From Thuidium tamariscinum (Eukaryota > Streptophyta > Bryopsida > Hypnales > Thuidiaceae): 64,000 nucleotides of DNA. Positions 26,001-36,720 of the stretch are shown piece by piece. Where the stretch lies: contig OX344751.2 in NCBI GenBank assembly GCA_947034885.2, forward strand, positions 35,205,582-35,269,581, in the 5' to 3' direction. The position numbers and the translations under genes are program-made. Position 1 is the first letter of the stretch; each line of letters starts with the position of its first letter. The notes under the pieces are model-generated. The model did no database searches, was not told the origin of the DNA, and saw only the letters and a program-made list of their open reading frames with translations.

Positions 26001-26628
26001 GCCGCCATCTCCAACAACAAGGCATGCATCTAATTTTTCAGATCCATTCTCTATTGGCACAGGACAAAATTCTCTTAAATCTGGCTAGTTTCGAAGGTAG
26101 ATAACAAATGGCCATAATGCAATCATCACCATCTCTAAAATCAAGAATTCTCTTGCAACATTTCATTGGAGCTCTCCTCCTCAAATCCTAAACCCTAAAC
26201 CCAAAAAACCTAAAACCCTGATGAAAATCCAAAGAGGAAAATTAGTTCTGAATCTAGTTTCAAAGAAAGATGGCAAGCGGTAACCTGCAACCACCACCAT
26301 ATGTAAAACTGACAATTCTCTAAACCCTAAACCCTGACCAACTTCTGAAGTTCATTATTCAAATACAGTACTATTAGACAGCATCCCTAGTATGATCTGG
26401 ACCAGGAAAGGAGGCGAAACGAGATCATACCATCTGCAACGAAAAAATTCGAAGGAAACGATGTTTGAGCCACCTGAAGCCGTTGATTTCCTCCGCAGCA
26501 TGCTGTCGAGGTTGCGACCGACCTCCACCAGCGAACGCTAGTGCAACTAAACCTCCGCCTAGTGCTCCTGCAGCTGCGGATACCAGCACCAGCTCTCTCC
26601 TACTCACGGACGCCATCTCCATCTCCAT
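23077..26628 (-). CDS. Deoxycytidylate (dCMP) deaminase, ten exons, 325 aa
   Basis: A zinc enzyme converting dCMP to dUMP, the precursor for dTMP synthesis. Exons on the minus strand: 26628-26431, 25694-25417, 25056-24981, 24854-24815, 24609-24551, 24267-24230, 24111-24048, 23907-23854, 23619-23500, 23127-23077. All introns are GT-AG and the phases join without a break. The zinc site is complete: His234-Ala-Glu236 (VCHAEVNAI), then Cys260 and Cys263 (PCNEC). The core starts at [21 protein letters not shown] (about 154 onwards) and includes the conserved stretch [19 protein letters not shown]. Residues 12-35 are hydrophobic, as in plant homologues, and may anchor or target the protein. Exon 2 encodes a polar, Ser-rich stretch of about 90 residues that makes the protein longer than the roughly 230 residues I recall for plant homologues. 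The exon 1 donor (ATG/GTATGA) was chosen by phase. The core is certain, the N-terminal join less so. Confidence 0.9.
25821..26335. repeat. Telomere-type CCCTAAA motifs in the first deaminase intron
   Basis: Three short blocks of plant telomere-type repeat lie within intron 1 of the dCMP deaminase gene: CCCTAAA times three at 25821-25841, CCTAAACCCTAAACCC at 26187-26202, and TAAACCCTAAACCCT at 26321-26335. The telo-box AAACCCTAA is a known element in plant genes expressed in dividing cells, such as ribosomal protein and replication genes. A regulatory role here is inferred. Confidence 0.6.
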
Positions 26629-26880
26629 CTTCACCAACTTATCTCTCCAAAGCCTTCCAGAATCTCAGCAGTGGATTAATTTCAAGCTAGAGATCAGAAA
26701 GAGTGATTAGTGAAGCCACAGAATGCCAGGAATCCAAGCTCTTGCTCAAAGATGATCAGCTTAAGGAATGAGAAAGATGGCATTGGAATACAAGAAATTC
26801 GTCGTCTTCATCTGAGCATTTCACGGATGAATACCCCATCTGGAAATTAACTGCAGGTGTGAACACAACTACAAATAAGG
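26629..26880 (-). promoter_or_regulatory. Deaminase 5' leader and promoter region
   Basis: Composition stays mixed for roughly 250 bp upstream of the deaminase start before falling to AT-rich DNA. No TATA box or specific site was identified with confidence. Confidence 0.3.
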
Positions 26881-29116
26881 TAATTACCGGTGCACAAAAT
26901 TGTGTGTGAAGAAACAATTAAGCAATGCTCATTGTTGAATTGCCTAGGTTTCTATTGGACCATGTTGGAAATAAAATGAGTCAGTTTTCATTCTCTTCTA
27001 ACACATTTTGGGACATTTGAAGAATAAATTAAGAATTTTTAAGCGTCAGAAAATGAGAGCAATAAAAAGTAGTCCCAATCTTTCATGAACTAAGGTAGAA
27101 CATTTTAGGCAAGAATGTATTTGGATCAATTTTAGAAAGGGATCAAAATTTGGTATTATTATCTTACAACTACTTTTTGACTAATCTACTTAAGTTATAT
27201 AAATAGCCTAATCACTCTGATACTACTAATTCTCATTGAGTTTTTGGTTGAGGGTTGTGATAGGAAATTGTACTTGTAATTTGATTTAAAAACTAGTTTA
27301 TTGTGTCATGATATTTCAATGGTATACGTTTCAAATTTTCAAATGTATTCTACAATTAAATAGTTGTCAAGTAGTGGTACAAATAGTTGCATGCTACATG
27401 TAGGGGCTCCTATCTTTTCTAAAATGGATGTATTGTATATTAGTCTTGGCAAGAAGTGTTAACACATAATGTATAGATCAACTAAAAAATGATTGCTTTA
27501 CAATCTCAATCGTCATTTAATTTGTAGGCAAATTTTTTATGCAACTTCCAAAAAACAAATTTGAATGTGTCAGAAATTTCATCCATTTTCCTTGAAAACC
27601 AAATTTAAGCCATCAAGAAGGTTGCATGCATTGAAAAATGAAAATGAATTATTCTAATAGAACCTTGAAATAATTCTTTCTTGCATTATATCGTCTATAA
27701 ACTCAATATTCTAACGCTACTTTTTCATTAACATCTATAGTATAAGATGTTGGTCCTATAAACAAATAAGGACAAATTGCCCATACAATATTGTATTCAA
27801 AAGCAATATATGGCCATAAAATTCTACAACTTCAAACAGTATAATTTTTTATCTATCGGTGCAAGTAAGCTAAGATTTGGACATTTTGTTTGATGTTAAT
27901 TTAGATACTAGTTCATATAATTCATAACAAATTATAAGATTTTGTCCATTTTGAGAAATTGCCTCCATCTACACCAAAAAACTCTAGTTCCATTAATTCA
28001 CAATATCTAGTGAAGTAGAAAGTCTAAAACTAGTGACCATTTTTCCAACTTGATTTGCAATATTGGGGAGTTCAACTTTTAAAATACTTTTAGTGATATT
28101 TTATGAAAACTAAACAAAATTGGAAATTAACACAAGTTGTTTCATTTTTTTGTTTAGACCATTGTGGAACTACTTACAAATTTTGAAGTTAGAATCACAT
28201 AAGACCCTAAAAGTTGAACCTATAACTGAACACTTCTAACACCAAAGATTGTTTTAAATAAAATAGTTTGTGGTATTATTATCAATAGATGGAGCATCAC
28301 TTACTTATAGCAATACAATTTTTTAAAATAAAATAAGTTATTTGAATAACTTTGATTGAAGTCACAAGAAAAAGAAAATTGAAGGGAATTCTAACTTTAA
28401 ATTTGCTCCAAATTTGAGATGGAAAAATTTCACAACCAAACTAGTGGTAGCTTGCTATTACGAATGCAACTCAAAATCCAAAAACACAAAAAAATTGTTT
28501 AGAAAGGAAACAAATTGAACCAAAGAAAGTCCGTTCCAAGAACCGATCACTAGAATCTATGATAATTGCAATTGGACCGCATAAAACTATATAGGTAACT
28601 CATATGCACAACACACACAACAATTGATCTTAGCGGAATCAAACTTATTTATACATACTCAAAACAGGCTTCAATTCAAAAGACAGATGAACCAAAATTG
28701 TTGAAAAGCTAGTTCACCGAGAGTCATCACTCAGTCTCCTTAAAAGATTTAGCTAGAGTTGCACCCTTGCATATTACAATGTGTATAATAGCGTCTATGT
28801 GCCTCACTTTTGCCACCCCACCTTCAATCTTCCACAAAACGAGCATAGGTCCTACAATAAAACAAGTGCCACCAATGCAACTGTTTTTCACTCCTTCCAT
28901 CACCCACGCCTAATTTGCCATCATCAAGCACAAAGGTGTTCCACATAAACTTCTTTAAGTGTTTCAGTTGTGCATCAAAAATCTTGAACATTGGCAGGGC
29001 TGAAAGAGAACGAATCCTCTTTAAAATATTTGTATATAGTATGGCGTGGATCATGTCTATAGTATTGCGACAAGCCGATTGTGGAGGTTATTTTCCCCTC
29101 CGTTTCTAACCCTTGG
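26881..29116. other. AT-rich intergenic DNA
   Basis: No gene recognised. Open frames near 28.8-29.2 kb on both strands overlap each other and have no family features. Confidence 0.4.
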
Positions 29117-29311
29117 CACAATAGAAATTCATCTTTTAAGTGACAAATTTTAGGTGACATCCAATATAGCAACATGTGTTTTTACATCAACAACAAAGTC
29201 CGTCATAACATCTTGATGTCATGGCGGACATCTTTGTTGACGTAAAAACACATGTTCCTACATTGAATGTCACCTAAAATCTGTTATTTAAAAGATGAAT
29301 TTCTTATAGTG
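29117..29311. mobile_element. CACTA-like foldback MITE (worn ends)
   Basis: A 195-bp inverted repeat. The left end reads CACAATAGAAATTCATC and the right end, inverted, CACTATAAGAAATTCATC. Arms continue inwards through TTTTAGGTGACAT and ACATGTGTTTTTAC blocks with scattered mismatches. The right end conforms to CACTA termini while the left is mutated. The flanking triplets (TGG and TAA) do not match, so the insertion is older than that at 14369 or its ends have shifted. Confidence 0.65.
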
Positions 29312-29602
29312 TAAATAGTTGTAGTTTTGTCAAAATACTAGGGCCATTTATTACCCCTACTTTGGTAGTCTTGAACTGATTTAGTACCATGTAGCCTGTA
29401 TACGAGACCCTCTCCTATAGTTATATAACTAGTAGATATGTTCATCAAACTCTCTCTTTATTATTCACAACTTTCACATAGGACTTGCAAGGAACGAAGC
29501 TTCTTTCTCTTTGAAGATGACAAACAAGTGGATGAAATGTTTGCAGATTGTCCAAATGGCGTGCGTGGTGGTATCCCCAGAGGCCTCTTAGCTAGAGGCA
29601 AA

Positions 29603-30851
29603 GGATCATTGCAAGAAACACTTCATGTTTTTGTCTCAAAAACGCAATTTTTTGGTATAGGATTGGCAATCTTGCGTGATCCTACTAGTATTATGCATCT
29701 GCACTACGCCTATCAATGTCAACTGTTGATTTCGGGCACCTATAAATCTAGGCCATCAATTTAGTACTATGTAGTACTATATTGTACTATAGAGTGCTAC
29801 AAAGTACTACTCAAACCACTAGGAGCAAAAAATAACAAAAAAGGAGTCTGTAGACCTTTTCATTTATAATAATTCAAAAAAATTCAAATTTTTTTAATTA
29901 TTTAAAAAAAAATCATTTTTCTAACCAAAATTGTGCCCACATTTGAGTTATTTGTAAAGTCCCCTCCACTTTGGGCATGACTTTTTTTGAAGTTGAGAAG
30001 GCAACTATAGTTGAAGCGTCAAACTTTTTTGCAAGATACTTATCTCACACGACTTCAAAAGTGGGGACCAAACTTTTTTAAGCACCATTTTGATGAAAAA
30101 ATACACTAGTAGAAACCCCCGTTTAATATGACAAGGCCTAATTTTTTTTGACGAATTTTGCTAGGCATCAAAAGTAACAACCCATGTTTTTATGTCAACA
30201 AAAACGTTCAACACAACATCAATGATGACATAAAAACACGGGTTGTTCCTTTTGATGCCTAGCAAAATCTGTCAAGAAAAATTAGGCCTTGTCACATTAA
30301 ACGGGGGTTTCTACTAGTGATAAGTTTCATACCCATTTTTATTTCAACTTTTTTAACTCAACTAACTTTTTTACAAAACTCATGGATTTAAACCTTGGTT
30401 TAGGATACTTTACGAATAACTCAATTGCAACAAAAAAATTCTCTAAGAAATTTTTTCCCTCTTCATAGCCTTTGTACTTAGGAAGGTCACTTTGACCCCA
30501 TGTGTGCAATAGACATGTTTCTAATTTCATAAAAACTCATCGTCACCCTTTGTGATGTTAATAGACCTCCAACTTGTTTCATTTGTGGCTTCAAATTCAT
30601 ATTCTTAAGTCAAAAATAGGACTAAAAACCTCCAAAATGGCCAAGGTAGACACCCAATTGGGGGCAATTTAAAAATACTAAACTAATTTTTTTTTAATTG
30701 AAAAAATTACACAACATCTAAAACTTTTGTGTACACCTTCATTCCAAATTTCAAGCCCATAGGATAAAAGATGCAAAAGTTGTGAGCAAAAAACTACTTG
30801 TTGAAGGTCAAGGGGACAAAAAAAGAAGACAAGTGTTTCTTGCAATCACCC
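29603..30851 (+). mobile_element. Family C element (worn), interrupted by a CACTA MITE
   Basis: It opens with GGATCATTGCAAGAAACACT and closes with AGTGTTTCTTGCAATCACCC. These match the ends of the two intact family C copies at 55408 and 58457. The last 270 bp are clearly homologous to the end of the 55408 copy (GACACCCAATTGGGGG, AAGGTCAAGGGGACAAAA). The flanking tetranucleotides no longer match. A 216-bp CACTA-type MITE lies inside at 30104-30319. No protein is encoded. Confidence 0.6.
30104..30319. mobile_element. CACTA-type foldback MITE with ATA target duplication
   Basis: A 216-bp foldback. Both ends read CACTAGTAGAAACCCCCGTT from outside inwards, and the arms pair almost perfectly over about 90 nt. 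It is flanked by the direct repeat ATA (30101-30103 and 30320-30322). The termini and 3-bp duplication identify the CACTA superfamily. It is nested in a family C element and is therefore younger than it. Confidence 0.88.
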
Positions 30852-32473
30852 CGTAGCAAGAGGTTGCTTCATTGTTGGTGCAATTTTGGTTGCATGAAAA
30901 ATTGATGGAGGGATAGAAAAGATGAAGGTTGTTGATGTTGTGGTGAAGAAGGCCATGGCAATTGCCCAAGCCTTCACGGACACGCCTTAACTTTGATGGA
31001 GGTGCACAGATAGTATGATGGCAATTGTGTATAGATTATATAGTGTGATAGCAATGCCACAATAACCATATGTAGTTTTTTGAGCATTGAGTAGGTAGCT
31101 TTTGATGACTTGATCATGTGTAATCCCTTTTCTCATATATAAAGTAGGAAGTTGTTTGAGTCTTAGTTGTGTTGCTTGAAATCTACTATTGTGTCTAATT
31201 TCATTTCTATGTCAATTTTTGCATATTGGAGTCAAGTGTACAAGTTCAGCTCTAGCGACCTCTCTCAAGTTGCTCATAATTCTATTTATCTTCAACTATA
31301 GGACAAAGGTCTAATCCCTTCTCCTTCCATGAAATTCAAATCATAGCAAATTATAGACCATGATTATCTCACTTGAACACTCACACATTTCTCTAATTGA
31401 ATTCAAAATTTTGTTACTAGATTTCTATTCATTCATTTCAATTTCATAATCAAAGTGCCAAAATTGGTGCCAAGCTCTGAGTTGGAAGTAGTTATCAAGC
31501 GAGATAATTCACAAGGTCTACTCTCATGTTATACCACTTGTTTGTTTGTTTGTTTTTCAATTTTGGAATGCATACCCATTCATGGTTATTGCAACACCTT
31601 TATGAGACTATTGTGAGCTTGATTTTGTGCTCCATGTAGTGTGAATTAAGCTACAAAACTTAAATTGAGGCTTCTAATGCCATTTAGTTTTGTACAAAAA
31701 AATTTCTATTGTCTTGTCTTAGAAGCTTTTTTAGTATGGGCCTATCTACTTTAGCTATGAAAGGATAGGCCTTTGACCACAAATTCATGACTCCTAATCT
31801 TTTCTACTATTGTCTACCATTTTGCAACTATATAAGAATGAAATTTTTATTTTTTTATTTTTCAGAGGTGAAATCAGATGTTCACTATGAGTTATAAAAA
31901 TTTCAATTAGTTTTAGTTCATCAAGGAAAAAAAGAAGGAAATTCATATCAAATTACATACCATAAAATTGTATTATATATGCACTTATATAGCTATCATG
32001 ACCTTTGGCACAACCTTTGATGGATGAATGCATAGATAAGATGAAAGAAACAACAATTGTATCTTGACTTTTGTCATGACCTTTGATGGATGAATGTATT
32101 GATGAACAACTATAAACTATTCATGATGAAATGTACACTAGTAGATAAGTAGAGATTGCTAAGAAATAGATATCTTGAGACAATGGATTTAGGGTTTAGG
32201 ATTAGACAACTTCAATTGAAGTTACAAGGGCATTAGAATGCTTAAAGATAAATAACTACAAATGATGGATTTATGGGTGGAATTAGACAAGTCTTGGCAC
32301 TTCGGGCAATGGAAATAGGTCTAGCACAGCTATATGATAGCTCCATGAGTTGGATTTGTGCTAGTATCTTGTCATTCTAGTATTAAAAAATGTTCTCTAA
32401 TAGAGTATCTTACTACCCTAGTTTATTCTATTTTTTTCTATATAGCAATGAAAATGATCAACCAAATAAAGTT
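30852..32473. other. AT-rich intergenic DNA
   Basis: No gene or repeat with definable ends was recognised. Confidence 0.4.
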
Positions 32474-32999
32474 CACAACTACACATGTTGGGAGATTTTG
32501 AATATCTTTTTTTGGATAAGTCTTTTGAATTTGAAATTTAGCACACACATTATCAATATAAAGATAATTTCATGAAAAAAATTCATCATAAGAAACCAAT
32601 TTTTTAGTCCTTAGGAGAGTGTCAAAGTTGGCAATTGTGAATTTTTTTTCAAAACTACACATATTGGTAGATTTTGAATACCTTTTTCAATATTAATCTT
32701 TTGACCTTGAAATTTTTCGCACATATTACAAACATAGATGTTATTTCATGACAAAAATTTCATGGCAAAAAAAAAAGTTCAATCCTTGGGAGGGTGTCAA
32801 AGTTGAAAATAGTGAATGTTTTTTCACAACTACACATGTTGGTAGATTTTGAATATCTTTATTGTGTAAATCTTTTGGCCTTGAAATTTGGCACACATGT
32901 TATTAACTTAGATGTGATTTAGTAAAAAAAAATTATTGTTAAATACCAATTTTTCAACTCTTGGAAGGCTATCAAAGTTCACAATACTAAAATTTCTTT
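32474..32999 (+). repeat. Three-copy tandem repeat, about 175 bp per unit
   Basis: Units start at about 32474, 32650 and 32825 with variants of CACAACTACACATGTTGG, giving periods of 176 and 175 bp. Each unit then carries TAGATTTTGAATA, a TTGAAATTTGGCACACAT-like block and a TTGGGAGGGTGTCAAAGTT-like block. The units have diverged by point changes and small indels. No coding frame runs through them. Confidence 0.8.
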
Positions 33000-35900
33000 C
33001 ATTGCAAATTTGAAAACAGCATTTTCATTGATATTCTACTATACATCCAAAATAGTCCAATGGACATTTACCATTAAGAATTTTTTTTAAGGCTCTTGAT
33101 AGATTTATGTCATTGTCACTTGGTGAAATGGTGAGAATGAAGCAGGAAGAGGTTGTTTTCATACAAGTAGGGTAGTAGTTTGTAAAATAACCCATATGAA
33201 ATATGTGAAATTAATTTAATAAAAGATTTATTGTTCATACTTAAATAAAAATGCAAAAATTGTGCTCAAAGTCTAATTTTATAATTCATTTTAGTATAGT
33301 AGAATTTTTATTCTAAAAAACTTTGAAAACTTAAAAAAAACCCAAAGAATTAAGCTAAGTTTTATCAACAAAAATCTTCTTGAGATTTCAAGCTTCGTCT
33401 AAAAGTTAAGGACAAATCTTAGAGAGGGTATTTATTTGAAAATACAACTTCCACCCCTTTTCTAAAATTTGTCTATTACTTCTAGGTGAAGTCTTTAAAT
33501 CTGAAATGGATTTTTGGAGATAAAACTTAGCTTAATAAAAATAAATTCTAATTCAAAGTTTTTTGAAAAAAAATCCTATGCCTAAATGAGGTCTAAAATT
33601 TGACTCTAAACAAAATTCTTGCATTTGACTTAGCTATTAAAGGTGAAGCTCCAGTTATAACTAATTCACATATCTTGCAAGGATTGTTTTACTTACGACT
33701 ATTCAACTTGTATATAGAGCTTTTCTTTTCACTTTCTAATATACAAAATTAAGTAAGGGCTTTTGAAGTTGCCTAAGGCAACTAGGTTCAAAAGAGTCTT
33801 AATTGGTTTAATCTGTCAATCAATTACTATTAATTATCTTGCCCTATATTTTTTTGCCACAATTTTGGTGATTCTTATCATCTGACATCCTTTGCAAAAG
33901 TCATATGTTGTGAACTTTCAACTTGTACAAATCTATACGCCCTACAATGATGTGAAAACTTTAACAATGTCACTACAAAGCAACCCTATAGAGACTTGGA
34001 TTTTTTCTAATGCCTTATTTATTTTGAGAATTTGTAACCATAGGATCTTATCCTTAATTCCTCTCTTTGTCCCTCTACAAACCTCCAAAAACATTTTTTA
34101 TAAGGAAATAATTGTATTTGTAGCCTTTGCACTAATAATACTTACATTCAAGAACTAATAATGCATCCCATAGATCTATGCAAAATCTCCAACTTAGATA
34201 GTATTGTTTAGGCACACAAAAAATAGGTTGAGAATATCATAATTGAACATCATTTGTAAATGCTACCAAAGTACCAATTCATCATTGATGATTTAGAGAT
34301 TGGTAGCAACAATGATATTCAATCTGAGATATTTGTTTAGAATCTATGAACCCCATACCCACAAGAATAAAATGTAGCCCACTTCATAAACACATCTTTA
34401 CAACTACAAAGTCATGACTAAATCTATTGTCATCACGACTATCAAAAAAAAAAGTACAAGGTGCCTCATATAGGCAAGGCCAAGTTTACTTTGAGAAGAA
34501 TGTTTCTTCATTGCTTGCCACTTGCACCCACAAGGTCATTCAACATAGCCAACACTTATTCAACAATCAAAATCAATAAATGGAGCTATGTAGTGGGATA
34601 TGGATTGTATTTAATTTGCAAATTTTGAGAGAGATAGAGGGAGCAATATATCATGTATAAAAAATGAGTATTGTATTTTTAAAAGAAATGTTACAGCTAT
34701 AATATGATTCTCGAAGGACAAGGGATATAGGATGGTGGACAAAGCATCAAGTCAAATTAAGATAAACTAGTCCATGATAAGCAAACTACTTAATGTAAAT
34801 ACCTAGAAAACCTTTATGAGTCCCAATTTTGTCACCTGGGACTCAACTGTTATTTTTTGTTTGTTTGTAAGTTCTTGAATGTAGTTTTAGATGTTAAAAA
34901 GCTAGGATTAGGTATTGGACCTGAATCTAAGTTGTACATACCAATATCCTCCCTAGTCAGTTTAAACCTAGTTCTTTACATATCCAATGAAAACCCGTAT
35001 ATAAATAGGATAAAAACCCATCTTTTATACATAAAATTGTGATAGTAAAAAATGTCCAATTCTCTACACCTATTGTGCAATGAGACGCAAAAGGACTATC
35101 TTGGTTTGAGGGAGTTACGTGAGAATCCTACTTTAGATTTCCAAAGAAAGGTTTCAGTTTCCCCATTCCATTGACGAAATAATCAAAACCTCAATTATTA
35201 GCTTACAGCTGAAGAAACTCAAATTGGAGCATTGAAAGACATTTACAACATAAGTAAGGTGATTTATAACGGGAGTCGTGCGAGGAGTCCAACGAAGCAA
35301 TTGTCACACCAAGGTTCCTCCAATTGTAGAAGATTCCCTATTCATTGGAAGTTGAAGGAGATAGTGGGATTTTTTAATCCTTTTTTCACATATGCAAGGT
35401 ATAATTAGGGATTGCACATAGCTTGAGGAACTCCATGAGAAGTTCCCCAAAAAGTCTCAGTTTTTTCTGATCATTCTAAGATCTTTTTCCGAACAGTCAA
35501 CCACTTAAATCCGACATGGTAAAATTGTGGAAATTACCATGAGTGCGATAAAATCTTACTAAAAATTATAGTAGTTTTTTTAATCATCATAAATCTCTCC
35601 AACAAGTTTCACAACATTCCGATAGCGGAAGGTGCCAAAATTAAGAAGATCTTCCAACACCGGTGAAATTAACGGTCAACCGCGAGCTTTACTGGCGTTT
35701 TGGGAGCATACGACATCGGAATGAAGAAAAATTAGGGTATTTTCCAACTCTCTTGGACCTAACTAAGAGCCTAGGCTAGTTATTTTTAAATTACAATAAA
35801 AACTCCATCATTTGGGATTTTTACCTTGAATCAATTCTAGTCGTCGTTATAATCAATGAGGTTTTTGAGGTAGGAAAAGGAGGTAAGGGTCTTCTAGACT

Positions 35901-36000
35901 AAAAATGGCCATCTGAAGCCATTTGTGTAATCCATTTTCAAATTGGAGTATTTCTCCAAAATTTACCGTATAGGACCAACGTAGAAAATAAAAATCTAAA
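33000..36000. other. AT-rich intergenic DNA
   Basis: No gene recognised. From about 35.0 kb the composition is slightly less AT-biased, but no protein signature was found in any frame. Confidence 0.4.
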
Positions 36001-36059
36001 AAACTAGAACGAAAATCTTGAATGATAAGATTATTATGTAGGAAGAGAGGGGGAGTGAG

Positions 36060-36440
36060 TGCCCTTGGAAGAGTATATAAGGGCATTCATTTCCCTTTCT
36101 TTTCACCCCTTAGGTTCATTTTGAACCACCTGGTTTTCATTTGGATCCATTTAGTTGGATTTTGGCTATTTAGACCACGTTGCCAAATTTTCTTGTTTTG
36201 GGAGCATTTCAAGCTCATTTGTTGTTGTTTTTGGAGCTCTCTTGAAGGACATGGGGTCCCTTCAAGCTTAGCTATCTTCTCGTGGTGTTTCTTGTGGGTT
36301 ATTTGAAGTTTGGATGATGTTTTGTGGAGTTCTTGTATTTTGTTGACGTTTTGTAGTTGTTTTGAATTAACTTTGTACTGATCCAAGAGTCTCCTTCCCC
36401 TATAACTGGCGAGGCCACTTGGAGAAACTCTCTAGCGTTG
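36060..36440 (+). promoter_or_regulatory. Promoter-like or LTR-like segment with TATA box
   Basis: A good TATA box (GTATATAAGG, 36069-36078) is followed by a pyrimidine-rich stretch and T/G-rich sequence to about 36370, then by a GC-richer segment (CTGGCGAGGCCACTTGG) near 36410. The arrangement resembles the promoter and leader of a long terminal repeat followed by a primer-binding site. However, no second LTR and no gag or pol sequence was found. It could also be a promoter of a non-coding transcript. Confidence 0.25.
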
Positions 36441-36537
36441 TTTAAGTTATTTTAACACTAACATTTAGTAGCTTATTGTTTACTAACAAATCATTTTTCT
36501 TGTGATTGTCTGTATTTTCTGTGTTTCTTGTATCACA

Positions 36538-36720
36538 ATGAAGCTTTGACTTTAGTTGTTTGGAAGTTAGGAGAGTTCTATAGTATTCTCAAAACATATG
36601 GCGAAGCTATAGTTTTTTATATTTAGAATTTTGGGTATTAGAGAAAATACAGCGAAGCTATAGCTTTTAGTCTTAAAATTTAGGTGTATTTCAAAATCAC
36701 GGCGAAGTTTTGGCTTTATT
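36538..36720 (+). repeat. Short tandem array around GCGAAGCTATAG
   Basis: Four units begin near 36541 (GAAGCTTTGACTTTAG), 36600 (GGCGAAGCTATAGTTTTT), 36651 (AGCGAAGCTATAGCTTTTA) and 36702 (GGCGAAGTTTTGGCTTTA). The last three are spaced 51 bp apart. Units degrade outwards. The unit length of 51 would keep a reading frame, but stop codons occur in the frames examined. Confidence 0.55.

Noticed and set aside
26474..26628. Alternative end of deaminase exon 1 at CAG/GTGGCT
   Set aside because: It would join exon 2 in the wrong phase and lead to a stop. The ATG/GTATGA donor at 26431 keeps the frame.
29438..29764. Open frame of 108 codons
   Set aside because: It runs into the left end of a family C element and shows no known protein features.
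36087..36386. Lys/Gln-rich open frame on the minus strand
   Set aside because: It is antisense to the TATA-containing segment; its composition reflects the T/G-rich opposite strand.
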